A DNA stretch of 9,460 nucleotides from Chitinophagaceae bacterium (lineage in GTDB: Bacteria; Bacteroidota; Bacteroidia; Chitinophagales; Chitinophagaceae), in the NCBI GenBank assembly GCA_019454915.1, contig JACFNM010000154.1, forward strand, positions 1 through 9,460, in the 5' to 3' direction. The notes beneath the pieces are model-generated. The model was not told the origin of the DNA. It saw nothing but the letters and a program-made list of their open reading frames with translations, and ran no database searches. Positions within the stretch are counted from its first letter, which is position 1; each line of letters opens with the position of its first letter. The translations under genes were made by a program, and so were the position numbers. Below are positions 1-5,672 of this stretch, one piece after another.

Positions 1-72
1 TTTACCCATAAGCTCTCGCGTAATCTCCACTACGTCGGTGCGATTGTAAAATTTATAACCCAGTTTTTTCAT
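1..72 (-). CDS. 3-methyladenine DNA glycosylase (Mpg/AAG family), N-terminal fragment
   Basis: The gene is cut by the left window edge; only its first 24 codons are present, read leftward from an ATG at 72-70. The translated start has a KLGYKFYNRTDVVEITREL stretch followed by MGK. This resembles the N-terminus of Mpg/AAG-type DNA-3-methyladenine glycosylases, where a 'FY.R...VAR.LLGK' pattern precedes the catalytic domain. Family members excise alkylated purines in base-excision repair. None of the catalytic residues fall in the window, so the call rests on this short N-terminal match alone. It diverges from the EI24-like gene across an 86-base spacer. No clear Shine-Dalgarno or TAnnTTTG box was seen on this strand. 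Confidence 0.55.
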   Translation of the reverse strand, partial: MKKLGYKFYNRTDVVEITRELMGK

Positions 73-100
73 AGGAGAAAATTAAGCAAATGAATTTTAT

Positions 101-108
101 TAAGTTTG
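101..108 (+). promoter_or_regulatory. Candidate -7 box (TAAGTTTG) for the EI24-like gene
   Basis: TAAGTTTG matches the Bacteroidota -7 consensus TAnnTTTG exactly and lies 50 bases before the TTG start at 159. No good TTTG-like -33 element was found at the usual spacing, so this is only a candidate. Confidence 0.35.
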
Positions 109-158
109 AGTTTTGAGGGCGAGAGATTCAGTGAGCATAATCGTTTAAAACAGACCAG

Positions 159-920
159 TTGCTAAAAGAGATTATAATAGCGATTCAGTCGTATTTTAGA
201 GCACACCAGTTTATCCGTAAACATCACCTTTGGAAATGGATTATTATACCGGGACTGATATATGCGGCTTTGTTTGTGGTGAGCATGTACTTTTTCGGCA
301 AAAGCGCCACCTATGTCATTGAGGTGTTGAGCGTTAAGACGGGCTTGAAAGCCTGGGTGGGCAGGATGGAAAGCAGTCTCCTCGGATTCTTCTTTGCGAT
401 AGGGGGTATTATGTTATGGCTGATCCTCATTTTACTATACTTTTCCTGGTTTAAATACATCTGGTTGATTGTCGGTTCCCCTCTTTTCGGTTATCTGAGT
501 GAGAAAACAGAATCCATTATAGAGGGAAAGACCTATCCTTTCAGCTTTGTACAACTGATGAAAGGCATTGTCCGGGGGATAAAGCTGGCGTTAAGGAATG
601 TCTTGTGGCAAAGCGTTTATACGATTTCACTTCTTTTGGTTTCACTCATACCCTTAGCCGGTTGGGTTACCCCCCTCGTGGTTTTGCTAATTGAATGTTA
701 TTATTTTGGATTTTCGATGCTGGACTATAGTTGTGAACGACAGCATTATTCCGCAAGTAAGAGTGTGGAGGTCATAGCTAAGCATAAAGGGCTGGCGATT
801 GGTAATGGACTGGTGTTTTATATGATGCATGCTGTGATCGTAATAGGTTGGGTACTGGCTCCTGCCTATGCGGTAATTGCCGCTACATTAAGTCTTTATC
901 ATCCCAGGGAAGAGGTATGA
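159..920 (+). CDS. EI24 domain (CysZ-like) multi-pass membrane protein
   Basis: 253-residue inner-membrane protein. Hydrophobic segments are visible at about residues 26-46, 74-98, 100-112, 151-190 (probably two spans) and 217-243. A conserved-looking SPLFGYLSEKTE stretch sits near 107-118 and an FGFSMLDY motif at 183-190. Both resemble the EI24 family, which includes the sulfate permease CysZ of enterobacteria, but most Bacteroidota members are of unknown function. No sulfur-assimilation gene is adjacent, so a sulfate-transport role is not supported here. The start is TTG at 159: an in-frame TAA at 138-140 rules out anything much further upstream, and the next ATG (codon 43) would delete the first membrane span. 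The N-terminal MLKEIIIAIQSYF fits the expected family start. It is probably transcribed alone or just ahead of the methyltransferase gene 82 bases downstream. Confidence 0.8.
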   Translation: MLKEIIIAIQSYFRAHQFIRKHHLWKWIIIPGLIYAALFVVSMYFFGKSATYVIEVLSVKTGLKAWVGRMESSLLGFFFAIGGIMLWLILILLYFSWFKYIWLIVGSPLFGYLSEKTESIIEGKTYPFSFVQLMKGIVRGIKLALRNVLWQSVYTISLLLVSLIPLAGWVTPLVVLLIECYYFGFSMLDYSCERQHYSASKSVEVIAKHKGLAIGNGLVFYMMHAVIVIGWVLAPAYAVIAATLSLYHPREEV

Positions 921-957
921 TTCAGGTGACTTTTTCATTAGTTTAACCTTCCTTATG

Positions 958-965
958 TACATTTG
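958..965 (+). promoter_or_regulatory. Candidate -7 box (TACATTTG) for the RsmI-like gene
   Basis: TACATTTG matches TAnnTTTG exactly in the 82-base gap between two plus-strand genes, 37 bases before the ATG at 1003. A possible -33 is TTAG at 938-941 (16-base spacing), which is poor. The position suggests the methyltransferase gene can be transcribed separately from the EI24-like gene. Confidence 0.4.
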
Positions 966-1002
966 ACTGTTTTAGTAAAGTCATATATTATTATATCTGA
1001 TT

Positions 1003-1707
1003 ATGACCAACGGAACCGTTTATTTAATTCCTTCCTTATTGGATGAGGAGGGGGTCAATACTATTCCGGCTTACGTATTAGAAGCGGTGAAGAGTTGTTC
1101 AGTATTTTTTGTGGAAAATGAAAGGGCTGCCCGGAGGTATCTCAAGACGATATGGCGAGAAATGAATATTGATGCATGCAACTGGTATGCTGTTCATAAG
1201 GCGGAGGAGTCCGTAAAATCCATCTTTCTTGATATTTTGAAGCAGGGGAAGACAGTAGGAATTATCAGCGATGCGGGCTGCCCCGGTATCGCGGATCCTG
1301 GCCAACTGCTGGTAGCTGCTGCCCAGTCTTACGGCGCCGTTGTGAAGCCTTTGGTTGGCCCCAATTCGATTATCTTAGCGTTAATGGCCAGTGGAATGAA
1401 CGGACAACATTTCAGGTTTAGGGGTTATCTGCCCATTGAACCAGGCGCCCGGATTAAGGCAATAAAAGCAATGGAAGCGGAGGCAACGGCAACACATTGT
1501 ACGCAGATTTTTATAGAAACGCCGTATAGGAATAATCAATTATTGGAGGCACTGCTATCTGCCTGTCATGGAAACACGAGGCTTTGCCTGGGTATTGCAC
1601 TCACCTCTCCGGATGAAAGCGTCAAAACAAAAACTATGACAGGCTGGAAGAAGCAGAAGCCTGATTTAAACAAAAAACCGGTGATCTTTTTGTTGGACGG
1701 AGCCTGA
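1003..1707 (+). CDS. RsmI-like SAM-dependent methyltransferase (tetrapyrrole methylase superfamily)
   Basis: 234-residue probable cytoplasmic methyltransferase. The family fold is recognisable from SDAGCPGIADPG at 89-100 (the RsmI SDAGTPGISDPG loop), GPNSIILALMASG at 119-131 (the GASA..AL..SG SAM-site region), GYLP at 141-144 and ETPYRN at 172-177 (the EAPHR region). RsmI 2'-O-methylates C1402 of 16S rRNA. This protein is about 50 residues shorter than E. coli RsmI: it ends soon after KKPVIFLL and lacks the small C-terminal extension. Its N-terminus (GTVYLIPSLLDEEG) also lacks the usual 'LYVVATPIGNL..D' opening. Short relatives of this kind occur in Bacteroidota alongside a full-length RsmI, so this is probably a paralog whose substrate is unknown. 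The ATG start leaves a reasonable spacing to the TACATTTG box. It is convergent with the next gene, with 18 bases between stop codons. Confidence 0.8.
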   Translation: MTNGTVYLIPSLLDEEGVNTIPAYVLEAVKSCSVFFVENERAARRYLKTIWREMNIDACNWYAVHKAEESVKSIFLDILKQGKTVGIISDAGCPGIADPGQLLVAAAQSYGAVVKPLVGPNSIILALMASGMNGQHFRFRGYLPIEPGARIKAIKAMEAEATATHCTQIFIETPYRNNQLLEALLSACHGNTRLCLGIALTSPDESVKTKTMTGWKKQKPDLNKKPVIFLLDGA

Positions 1708-1725
1708 TGTACACTCATGACCGCC

Positions 1726-2118
1726 TTATCGGATAAGCCTTCCCGTTCTCGGGTCCTTCATTGAAACGATGCTGTCTACCACGTACCTGCTAAAACCACG
1801 CCAGGGGATCACCCCATTGTACTCTTTATAATAAAGGTCAAACTCCATTCCTGAATTAGCCATGAGGATCTTAGCCACCCTCTCGTTGGTTACCGAGAAT
1901 TCAAATTCATAAGACTGGATTCTGCTGGGAGATAGCGAGCGTATCCCTGTCTGAATAAGTTTTCCTTCATAGGTTTTAAAGAGATAGCCCTTCTTCACGC
2001 AATAATTAAGCTCGCCGGATTTCACCCCTTCTCCCAAAACAAAATAAAATTTAACATATATAAATATTGCCAGTCCGGCAAGCACAAGAACGATTAAAAT
2101 ACGCAGGAGTTTTCTCAT
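1726..2118 (-). CDS. Small membrane-anchored protein of unknown function
   Basis: 130-residue protein with one N-terminal hydrophobic segment (about residues 5-26) preceded by MRKLLR. This indicates a signal anchor with the remainder outside the cytoplasm. The soluble part contains GEGVKSGELNYCVKKGYLFKTYEG (29-52) and a C-terminal segment with IPWRGFSRYVVDSIV (104-118). I recognise this as similar to conserved hypothetical proteins common in Bacteroidota, with a GEGVR.G.L...SKKG..FKTYEG pattern. Some relatives carry unrelated enzyme names in databases, and nothing in this sequence supports an enzymatic role. There is no lipobox. It is convergent with the methyltransferase gene and divergent from bshA, so it is probably monocistronic. 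Only a degraded TAATTTG-like box is seen upstream on its strand near 2137-2145. Confidence 0.75.
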   Translation of the reverse strand: MRKLLRILIVLVLAGLAIFIYVKFYFVLGEGVKSGELNYCVKKGYLFKTYEGKLIQTGIRSLSPSRIQSYEFEFSVTNERVAKILMANSGMEFDLYYKEYNGVIPWRGFSRYVVDSIVSMKDPRTGRLIR

Positions 2119-2202
2119 ATCTATAAATTAAGGGCTCAAATTAGTAAATGTAACCGAATCTTTAATATAGAAGGTTTAAACGAGCTAATGGATGTTTATT
2201 CC

Positions 2203-2231
2203 TTCGTTAGCGGGGAGAATAGTTACCTTCG
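2203..2231 (+). promoter_or_regulatory. Candidate promoter for bshA
   Basis: TACCTTCG at 2224-2231 matches the Bacteroidota -7 consensus TAnnTTTG at all but one position, with TTCG at 2203-2206 as a weak -33 (17-base spacing). Transcription would begin about 20 bases before the ATG at 2260. It lies inside the in-frame upstream extension of the bshA reading frame, which argues that the extension is untranslated. Confidence 0.4.
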
Positions 2232-2259
2232 TTTAATCTTTTATGTTAAAATAAGTCCC

Positions 2260-3420
2260 ATGAATATAGGTATTGTTTGTTATCCGACTTTCGGAGGAAG
2301 TGGCGTATTAGCTACAGAATTGGGAATGGCGCTTGCGGATAAAGGCTATAATATTCACTTTGTTACTTATCGGCAGCCGGCGCGTTTAACGGGGTTTAGT
2401 GCTAATATTTTTTACCATGAAGTACGGGTACCTACTTATCCGTTATTTGAGTATCCTCCATACGAGTCCGCTTTAGCCAGCACCCTGGTTGACGTTGTAA
2501 AAAACAACAAGCTGGATCTGCTTCATGTGCATTATGCGATACCGCATGCTTCCGCTGCCTATATGGCCAGGCAGATTTTGCAGAAAGAGAATAAATACGT
2601 TCCTGTTATCACCACCCTGCATGGTACGGACATCACCCTCGTAGGCAGGGATAAGACCTATGCACCAGTGGTAGCCTTTTCTATTAACCAGAGCGATGCT
2701 ATCACAGCCGTTTCCAACAACCTGAAAGAAGAAACCTTCCGGTCTTTTAAAATTGAAAAAGAAATAGAAGTCATCTACAACTTTGTAGATGTACAACGCT
2801 TTAACAAAAAGCCGATTGATGCATTTCGCAAAGTAATAGCGCCAAATAATGAGCGCATTATTGTACACGCATCCAATTTCCGGAAGATAAAAAGAATAGA
2901 TGACGTCATCCGGATATATAAGAGGATCAATGAAGCGATTCCTTCACAATTGTTACTGGTGGGAGACGGACCGGAAAGGCACGTTGCTGAGTCTTTGTGC
3001 CGGGAGTTTGATTTATGCGAATCCGTCCGTTTTCTTGGTAAGCAACAGAATATGGAAGAGATTTTTGCGATTACGGATTTATTTCTCCTTCCTTCTGAAT
3101 ATGAGAGTTTTGGTTTGTCAGCCCTTGAGGCAATGGCCGGCAGGTCACCCGTGGTGGCTACCAACGTAGGCGGGCTGCCGGAAATTATTACTCAGGGAGA
3201 AGATGGATTTATGGGTAAGGTTGGGGACGTGGATCAGTTAGCAGGATATGCGATCGACATTTTAAAGAACGAAAGTACTTTTGAGCGGTTCAAGATTAAT
3301 GCGAGGAAAAAAGCCGAGAAGTTTGATATTAGCCGCATTATTCCCCAATATGAAAAATTGTATGAGCGGCTATATGAAGGTTATTGTAAGCACAAGATGA
3401 AGGGAGTCAAAATAGATTGA
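2260..3420 (+). CDS. bshA: N-acetyl-alpha-D-glucosaminyl L-malate synthase BshA
   Basis: 386-residue GT4-family retaining glycosyltransferase. BshA joins GlcNAc from UDP-GlcNAc to L-malate, the first step of bacillithiol synthesis, in the cytoplasm. Motifs in order from the chosen Met: CYPTFGGSGVLATELG (7-22), typical of BshA; LLHVHYAIPHA (87-97); TLHGTDITLVG (119-129); AVSNNLKEET (150-159); LLLVGDGPER (231-240); and the GT-B E-x7-E motif within EYESFGLSALE (E282 and E290), followed by TNVGGLPEII. The length equals that of known BshA enzymes. The frame is open back to an ATG at 2188, but the 24 extra residues precede the conserved MNIGIVCYPT start and overlap the likely promoter, so ATG 2260 is preferred. 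No bshB or bshC is in the window, which is common because bsh genes are often scattered. A tatD gene follows 47 bases downstream and may be co-transcribed. Confidence 0.93.
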   Translation: MNIGIVCYPTFGGSGVLATELGMALADKGYNIHFVTYRQPARLTGFSANIFYHEVRVPTYPLFEYPPYESALASTLVDVVKNNKLDLLHVHYAIPHASAAYMARQILQKENKYVPVITTLHGTDITLVGRDKTYAPVVAFSINQSDAITAVSNNLKEETFRSFKIEKEIEVIYNFVDVQRFNKKPIDAFRKVIAPNNERIIVHASNFRKIKRIDDVIRIYKRINEAIPSQLLLVGDGPERHVAESLCREFDLCESVRFLGKQQNMEEIFAITDLFLLPSEYESFGLSALEAMAGRSPVVATNVGGLPEIITQGEDGFMGKVGDVDQLAGYAIDILKNESTFERFKINARKKAEKFDISRIIPQYEKLYERLYEGYCKHKMKGVKID

Positions 3421-3467
3421 TGGTGTGGATGATAAACACTTTTTTTAAACGGAAACCGGTATAGGGC

Positions 3468-4247
3468 GTGACAATTATTGACACGCATTGTCATTTATAT
3501 GCAGAAGCGTTTGGGGCTGATCTGGTAGAAGTAATCCATCGGGCACAGAAGGTTGGCGTGAAGAAATTTTTTCTTCCCAACATAGACCGCTCATCCATTG
3601 AATCCATGCTCCGGCTGGAGGAATCCTATTCCAGCCAGTGCTATGCGATGATGGGATTGCATCCATGTTCGGTGAAGGCAGATTTTTTGGAAGAATTAAG
3701 GGTAGTAGAAAGTTGGTTGAAAAAGCGAAAATTTGCGGCGGTAGGAGAAATCGGCTTGGACTTCTATTGGGACAGGACCTTCGAAGCGGAACAGTATGAA
3801 GCATTCCGGCAGCAAATTGAGTGGGCTATTGAATATGACTTACCTATTGTTATACATTCGAGGGATGCGATGCAATCGTCCATAGACGTGGTAGCGGATT
3901 ATAAGAACAGCCGGCTAAAAGGAATCTTCCACTGTTTTGGTGGCACCCCAAAGGAAGCCGAGCAAATCATATCATTGGGCTTCTACCTTGGGATCGGCGG
4001 AGTGCTTACTTTTAAAAAATCCGGTTTAAAGGAAGTGCTTCGGTCAATTGATCTTGAACATATCGTGTTAGAAACGGATGCTCCTTATCTGGCGCCTGTG
4101 CCGATGCGGGGTAAAAGAAATGAGAGCGCCTTTCTCCAGTATATCATTTCTGATCTTGCCGAAATCAAAGGGGTTTCGGAGGAAGAGGTTGCGCGGATAA
4201 CGACTACAAATGCTTCGTTGATATACCGGTTCGGAGATCATTTCTAA
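3468..4247 (+). CDS. TatD-family metal-dependent hydrolase / DNase
   Basis: 259-residue amidohydrolase-fold enzyme of the TatD family. Family members are metal-dependent 3'-5' exonucleases or DNases implicated in DNA quality control. All expected metal ligands are visible: H7 and H9 in DTHCH, E94 in GEIGLDFYWD, H130 in IVIHSRDA, H155 in GIFHCFGG and D204 in ETDAPYLAP. Length is normal and the C-terminal ARITTTNASLIYRFG helix region matches the family. The start is GTG at 3468: an in-frame TAG at 3462-3464 blocks any upstream start, and the DTHCH motif begins at residue 5 as expected. It follows bshA by 47 bases with no strong terminator between them, so the two may form an operon, although the products have no obvious functional link. 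The exact substrate is not predictable; bacterial genomes often carry several TatD paralogs. Confidence 0.92.
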   Translation: MTIIDTHCHLYAEAFGADLVEVIHRAQKVGVKKFFLPNIDRSSIESMLRLEESYSSQCYAMMGLHPCSVKADFLEELRVVESWLKKRKFAAVGEIGLDFYWDRTFEAEQYEAFRQQIEWAIEYDLPIVIHSRDAMQSSIDVVADYKNSRLKGIFHCFGGTPKEAEQIISLGFYLGIGGVLTFKKSGLKEVLRSIDLEHIVLETDAPYLAPVPMRGKRNESAFLQYIISDLAEIKGVSEEEVARITTTNASLIYRFGDHF

Positions 4248-4261
4248 AGGATGGCTATATT

Positions 4262-4336
4262 AACGGGAAAGGAACGCTAATATGCCGTTTTCATCAAAGT
4301 TTTTCGGAAGAGAGGTAAATACGCTACTTTCCGAAA
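4262..4336 (+). terminator. Weak hairpins downstream of the tatD gene
   Basis: Two possible stems follow the tatD stop codon. AACGG (4262-4266) can pair with CCGTT (4285-4289), followed by a short T-rich stretch. TTTCGGAA (4302-4309) pairs perfectly with TTCCGAAA (4329-4336) over a 19-base loop, but with no T-run after it. Either could mark the transcript end, but neither is a canonical terminator. Nothing else was seen between 4248 and the tRNA promoter. Confidence 0.3.
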
Positions 4337-4402
4337 GAAATTTCCTCGTTCATCAAATCAGCAGAAAAATAAATGTCCGGTACGTTGAATAGCTAATAAT
4401 CC

Positions 4403-4410
4403 TATTTTTG
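4403..4410 (+). promoter_or_regulatory. Candidate -7 box (TATTTTTG) of the tRNA-Ser promoter
   Basis: TATTTTTG is an exact TAnnTTTG match, 15 bases before the mature tRNA 5' end at 4426. A TTG at 4385-4387 lies 15 bases upstream, somewhat close for a -33 element. The position fits a tRNA promoter with a short 5' leader. Confidence 0.5.
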
Positions 4411-4425
4411 CAGTCCTTTTTACCG

Positions 4426-4512
4426 GGAGAGGTGTCCGAGTGGTTGAAGGAGCACGCCTGGAAAGTGTGTATACGGGAAACTGTATCGCGGGTTCGAATC
4501 CCGCCCTCTCCG
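4426..4512 (+). tRNA. tRNA-Ser (anticodon GGA)
   Basis: 87-base class II tRNA. The acceptor stem GGAGAGG (4426-4432) pairs perfectly with CCTCTCC (4505-4511), followed by discriminator G at 4512. The anticodon stem CACGC/GTGTG encloses the loop CTGGAAA (4458-4464), placing anticodon GGA at 4460-4462; it reads UCC and UCU serine codons. A long variable arm, with ATACGG pairing to CTGTAT around a GAAA loop, is diagnostic of tRNA-Ser. The T arm is GCGGG-TTCGAAT-CCCGC. The 3' CCA is not encoded (the genome continues CATACC), so it must be added enzymatically. It is a single tRNA, with a promoter just upstream and a hairpin terminator about 15 bases downstream. Confidence 0.97.
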
Positions 4513-4526
4513 CATACCAGGGATAG

Positions 4527-4546
4527 AGCCTCGTAAGAGGCTTTTT
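4527..4546 (+). terminator. Rho-independent terminator of tRNA-Ser
   Basis: AGCCTC (4527-4532), loop GTAA and GAGGCT (4537-4542) form a perfect 6-bp GC-rich stem running straight into a T-run ending at 4546. It sits 15 bases beyond the tRNA. The same T-run overlaps the -33 element of the purC promoter. Confidence 0.75.
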
Positions 4547-4573
4547 GGTTTTCAGGAGATAATTTTACTTTTG
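4544..4573 (+). promoter_or_regulatory. Promoter of the purC-like gene
   Basis: TTTG at 4544-4547 (-33) and TACTTTTG at 4566-4573 (-7) are separated by 18 bases and both match the Bacteroidota consensus exactly. This is the best promoter in the window. It predicts a start of transcription near 4580 and a leader of roughly 30 bases before the ATG at 4611. The -33 box is embedded in the terminator T-run of the upstream tRNA. Confidence 0.65.
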
Positions 4574-4610
4574 ACCTTCAATTAAAACCACCTTTTTAAA
4601 CCAAATAAGT

Positions 4611-5294
4611 ATGGAACTAATATATTCCGGCAAGACCAAGAACGTTTATGCCACCGGAAAAGACGATCAGTATTTGCTGGAATTTAAAGATGACGTAACC
4701 GGAACCGATGGCGTATTTGATCCCGGGGCGAATACAGTAGGCTTAAGTATAGAAGGCGCCGGAAAGTCGGGATTGCGGATGACGTCCTATTTTTTTCAGT
4801 TATTAAATGAAAAGGGGATTCATACCCACTTCGTGAGCTCCGATTACGACCACGCAACCATGACGGTCAGAAAAGCCACGGTGTTTGGAAAGGGGCTGGA
4901 AGTAATCTGTCGTTTTAAGGCAGTAGGCAGTTTTCTTAGACGGTACGGCGCCTATTGCGTGGAAGGCCAGAATTTAGGCGGGTTTGTCGAGATAACCATC
5001 AAAGATGATGACCGGGGAGATCCGGTTATCTCAAAAGACGCACTTCAGCTTTTGAATATTTTAAACGGCGACGAGTATGAAGAAATCAGGAGGCTGACGA
5101 TTGAAATATGCAATCATATCCGGTTAGCCCTGGCGCAAAGAGGACTGGAACTATATGACATCAAGTTAGAGTTTGGCAGGGACTCAAAGAATAATATCAT
5201 TCTGATAGACGAGATATCCGGCGGTAATATGCGGGTGTATAAGAATGGTAAATATCTCGCACCCCTGGAATTGGAGAAAGCATTTTTGAGCTGA
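4611..5294 (+). CDS. purC: Phosphoribosylaminoimidazole-succinocarboxamide (SAICAR) synthase, compact form
   Basis: 227-residue SAICAR synthetase-family protein. PurC joins CAIR and aspartate using ATP in purine synthesis. Visible motifs: YSGKTKNVYAT (5-15), the nucleotide-binding hairpin; LEFKDDVTG (23-31); DPGANTVGLSIEG (37-49); LEVICRFKAVGSFLRRYG (96-113), matching the signature E.(V/I)(V/C)R....GS.; DDDRGDP (132-138); LYDIKLEFG (181-189), the second signature; and LIDEISGGNMR (198-208), replacing the usual DE.SPD.SR. It is shorter than the roughly 300-residue PurC usual in Bacteroidota and resembles the compact type found in some spirochaetes and Firmicutes. The DE.SPDGSR change means exact activity should be treated with some caution, and a second, longer purC may exist elsewhere. 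It stands alone, not in a pur operon, with its own strong promoter; no purine riboswitch was recognised in the short leader. Confidence 0.82.
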   Translation: MELIYSGKTKNVYATGKDDQYLLEFKDDVTGTDGVFDPGANTVGLSIEGAGKSGLRMTSYFFQLLNEKGIHTHFVSSDYDHATMTVRKATVFGKGLEVICRFKAVGSFLRRYGAYCVEGQNLGGFVEITIKDDDRGDPVISKDALQLLNILNGDEYEEIRRLTIEICNHIRLALAQRGLELYDIKLEFGRDSKNNIILIDEISGGNMRVYKNGKYLAPLELEKAFLS

Positions 5295-5331
5295 TTACAC
5301 GCCATCTATTTAACGTCTCTTTTTTTCATAA

Positions 5332-5393
5332 GAGGTACACAACACCTCATCGGGCAGTATTACCCCAATCGGTCCCGGCATCAATATTGCCGG
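5332..5393. repeat. Small hairpins at the left end of the repeat cluster
   Basis: Downstream of purC, GAGGT (5332-5336) faces ACCTC (5344-5348). CCGGCA (5375-5380) pairs perfectly with TGCCGG (5388-5393) around a 7-base loop. A flanking TCCC and GGGA could extend the second stem with an AAA bulge. The T-run at 5319-5326 lacks a convincing preceding stem, so no purC terminator is called. Confidence 0.45.
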
Positions 5394-5417
5394 AAAGGGA
5401 GAATCTTTAACCCAAAT

Positions 5418-5438
5418 TTTTGCAGCTGAACTGCAAAA
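5418..5438. repeat. Hairpin TTTTGCAG / CTGCAAAA
   Basis: An 8-bp perfect inverted repeat with a 5-base loop (CTGAA). Its arms share TTTGCAG/CTGCAAA with the longer hairpin at 5636-5664, suggesting that the two are diverged copies. Confidence 0.6.
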
Positions 5439-5468
5439 CAACTAAGAAAGGCTAATGCTCGAATCAAT

Positions 5469-5482
5469 GATTCTCGAGAATC
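5469..5482. repeat. Perfect 14-base palindrome GATTCTCGAGAATC
   Basis: A fully self-complementary 14-mer with no spacer. It overlaps GAATCA-A-TGATTC (5461-5473), so GAATC/GATTC occurs three times within 22 bases. The symmetry could suit a dimeric DNA-binding protein or simply be part of the repeat cluster. Confidence 0.55.
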
Positions 5483-5545
5483 CTTTCCGCGTGCCGCATA
5501 AAAGGGAGTATCATCAAAGCCTTATCATCTACGTTGGCGGCATTA

Positions 5546-5593
5546 CGCTAATGTTCATGTGAAAGCCAGGAGTCTTTCACATGAACATTAGCG
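5546..5593. repeat. Perfect 20-bp inverted repeat with 8-base loop
   Basis: Arm 5546-5565 (begins CGCTAATG, ends GTGAAAG) is exactly complementary to arm 5574-5593, around the loop CCAGGAGT (5566-5573). After an A/A mismatch, a further ATT/AAT pairs outside (5542-5544 with 5595-5597). No T-run follows on either strand, so it is not a standard terminator. It is the strongest secondary structure in the window and centres the repeat cluster. Confidence 0.85.
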
Positions 5594-5604
5594 AAATCGG
5601 GATT

Positions 5605-5672
5605 ACCGGGATGATTCTCACAAAGGCTAACACACTTTGCAGTAGCCTTAACGGCTACTGCAAAATCCCGGT
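5605..5672. repeat. Nested inverted repeats: ACCGGGAT/ATCCCGGT around a 12-bp hairpin
   Basis: TTTGCAGTAGCC (5636-5647) pairs perfectly with GGCTACTGCAAA (5653-5664) over the 5-base loop TTAAC. Immediately outside its right arm, ATCCCGGT (5665-5672) is complementary to ACCGGGAT (5605-5612), which could close an outer stem enclosing the inner hairpin and about 23 unpaired bases. No T-run follows. Confidence 0.7.

Noticed and set aside
1725..1737. CTTATC-G-GATAAG palindrome at the end of the small membrane-protein gene
   Set aside because: It overlaps the stop codon and coding bases, is short, and has no T-run; probably chance.
2473..3164. Minus-strand open frames of about 130 codons within bshA
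   Set aside because: They lie wholly inside a well-supported bshA and have no family match or upstream signals.
3423..3446. GTGT...ACAC followed by seven T residues between bshA and tatD, as a terminator
   Set aside because: The stem is only 4 bp, AT-containing and has a 9-base loop, too weak to call.
5419..5664. Invertible DNA segment flanked by TTTGCAG and CTGCAAA
   Set aside because: Each end already forms its own hairpin, the shared arms are only 7-8 bases, and no recombinase gene or promoter is present in the segment.
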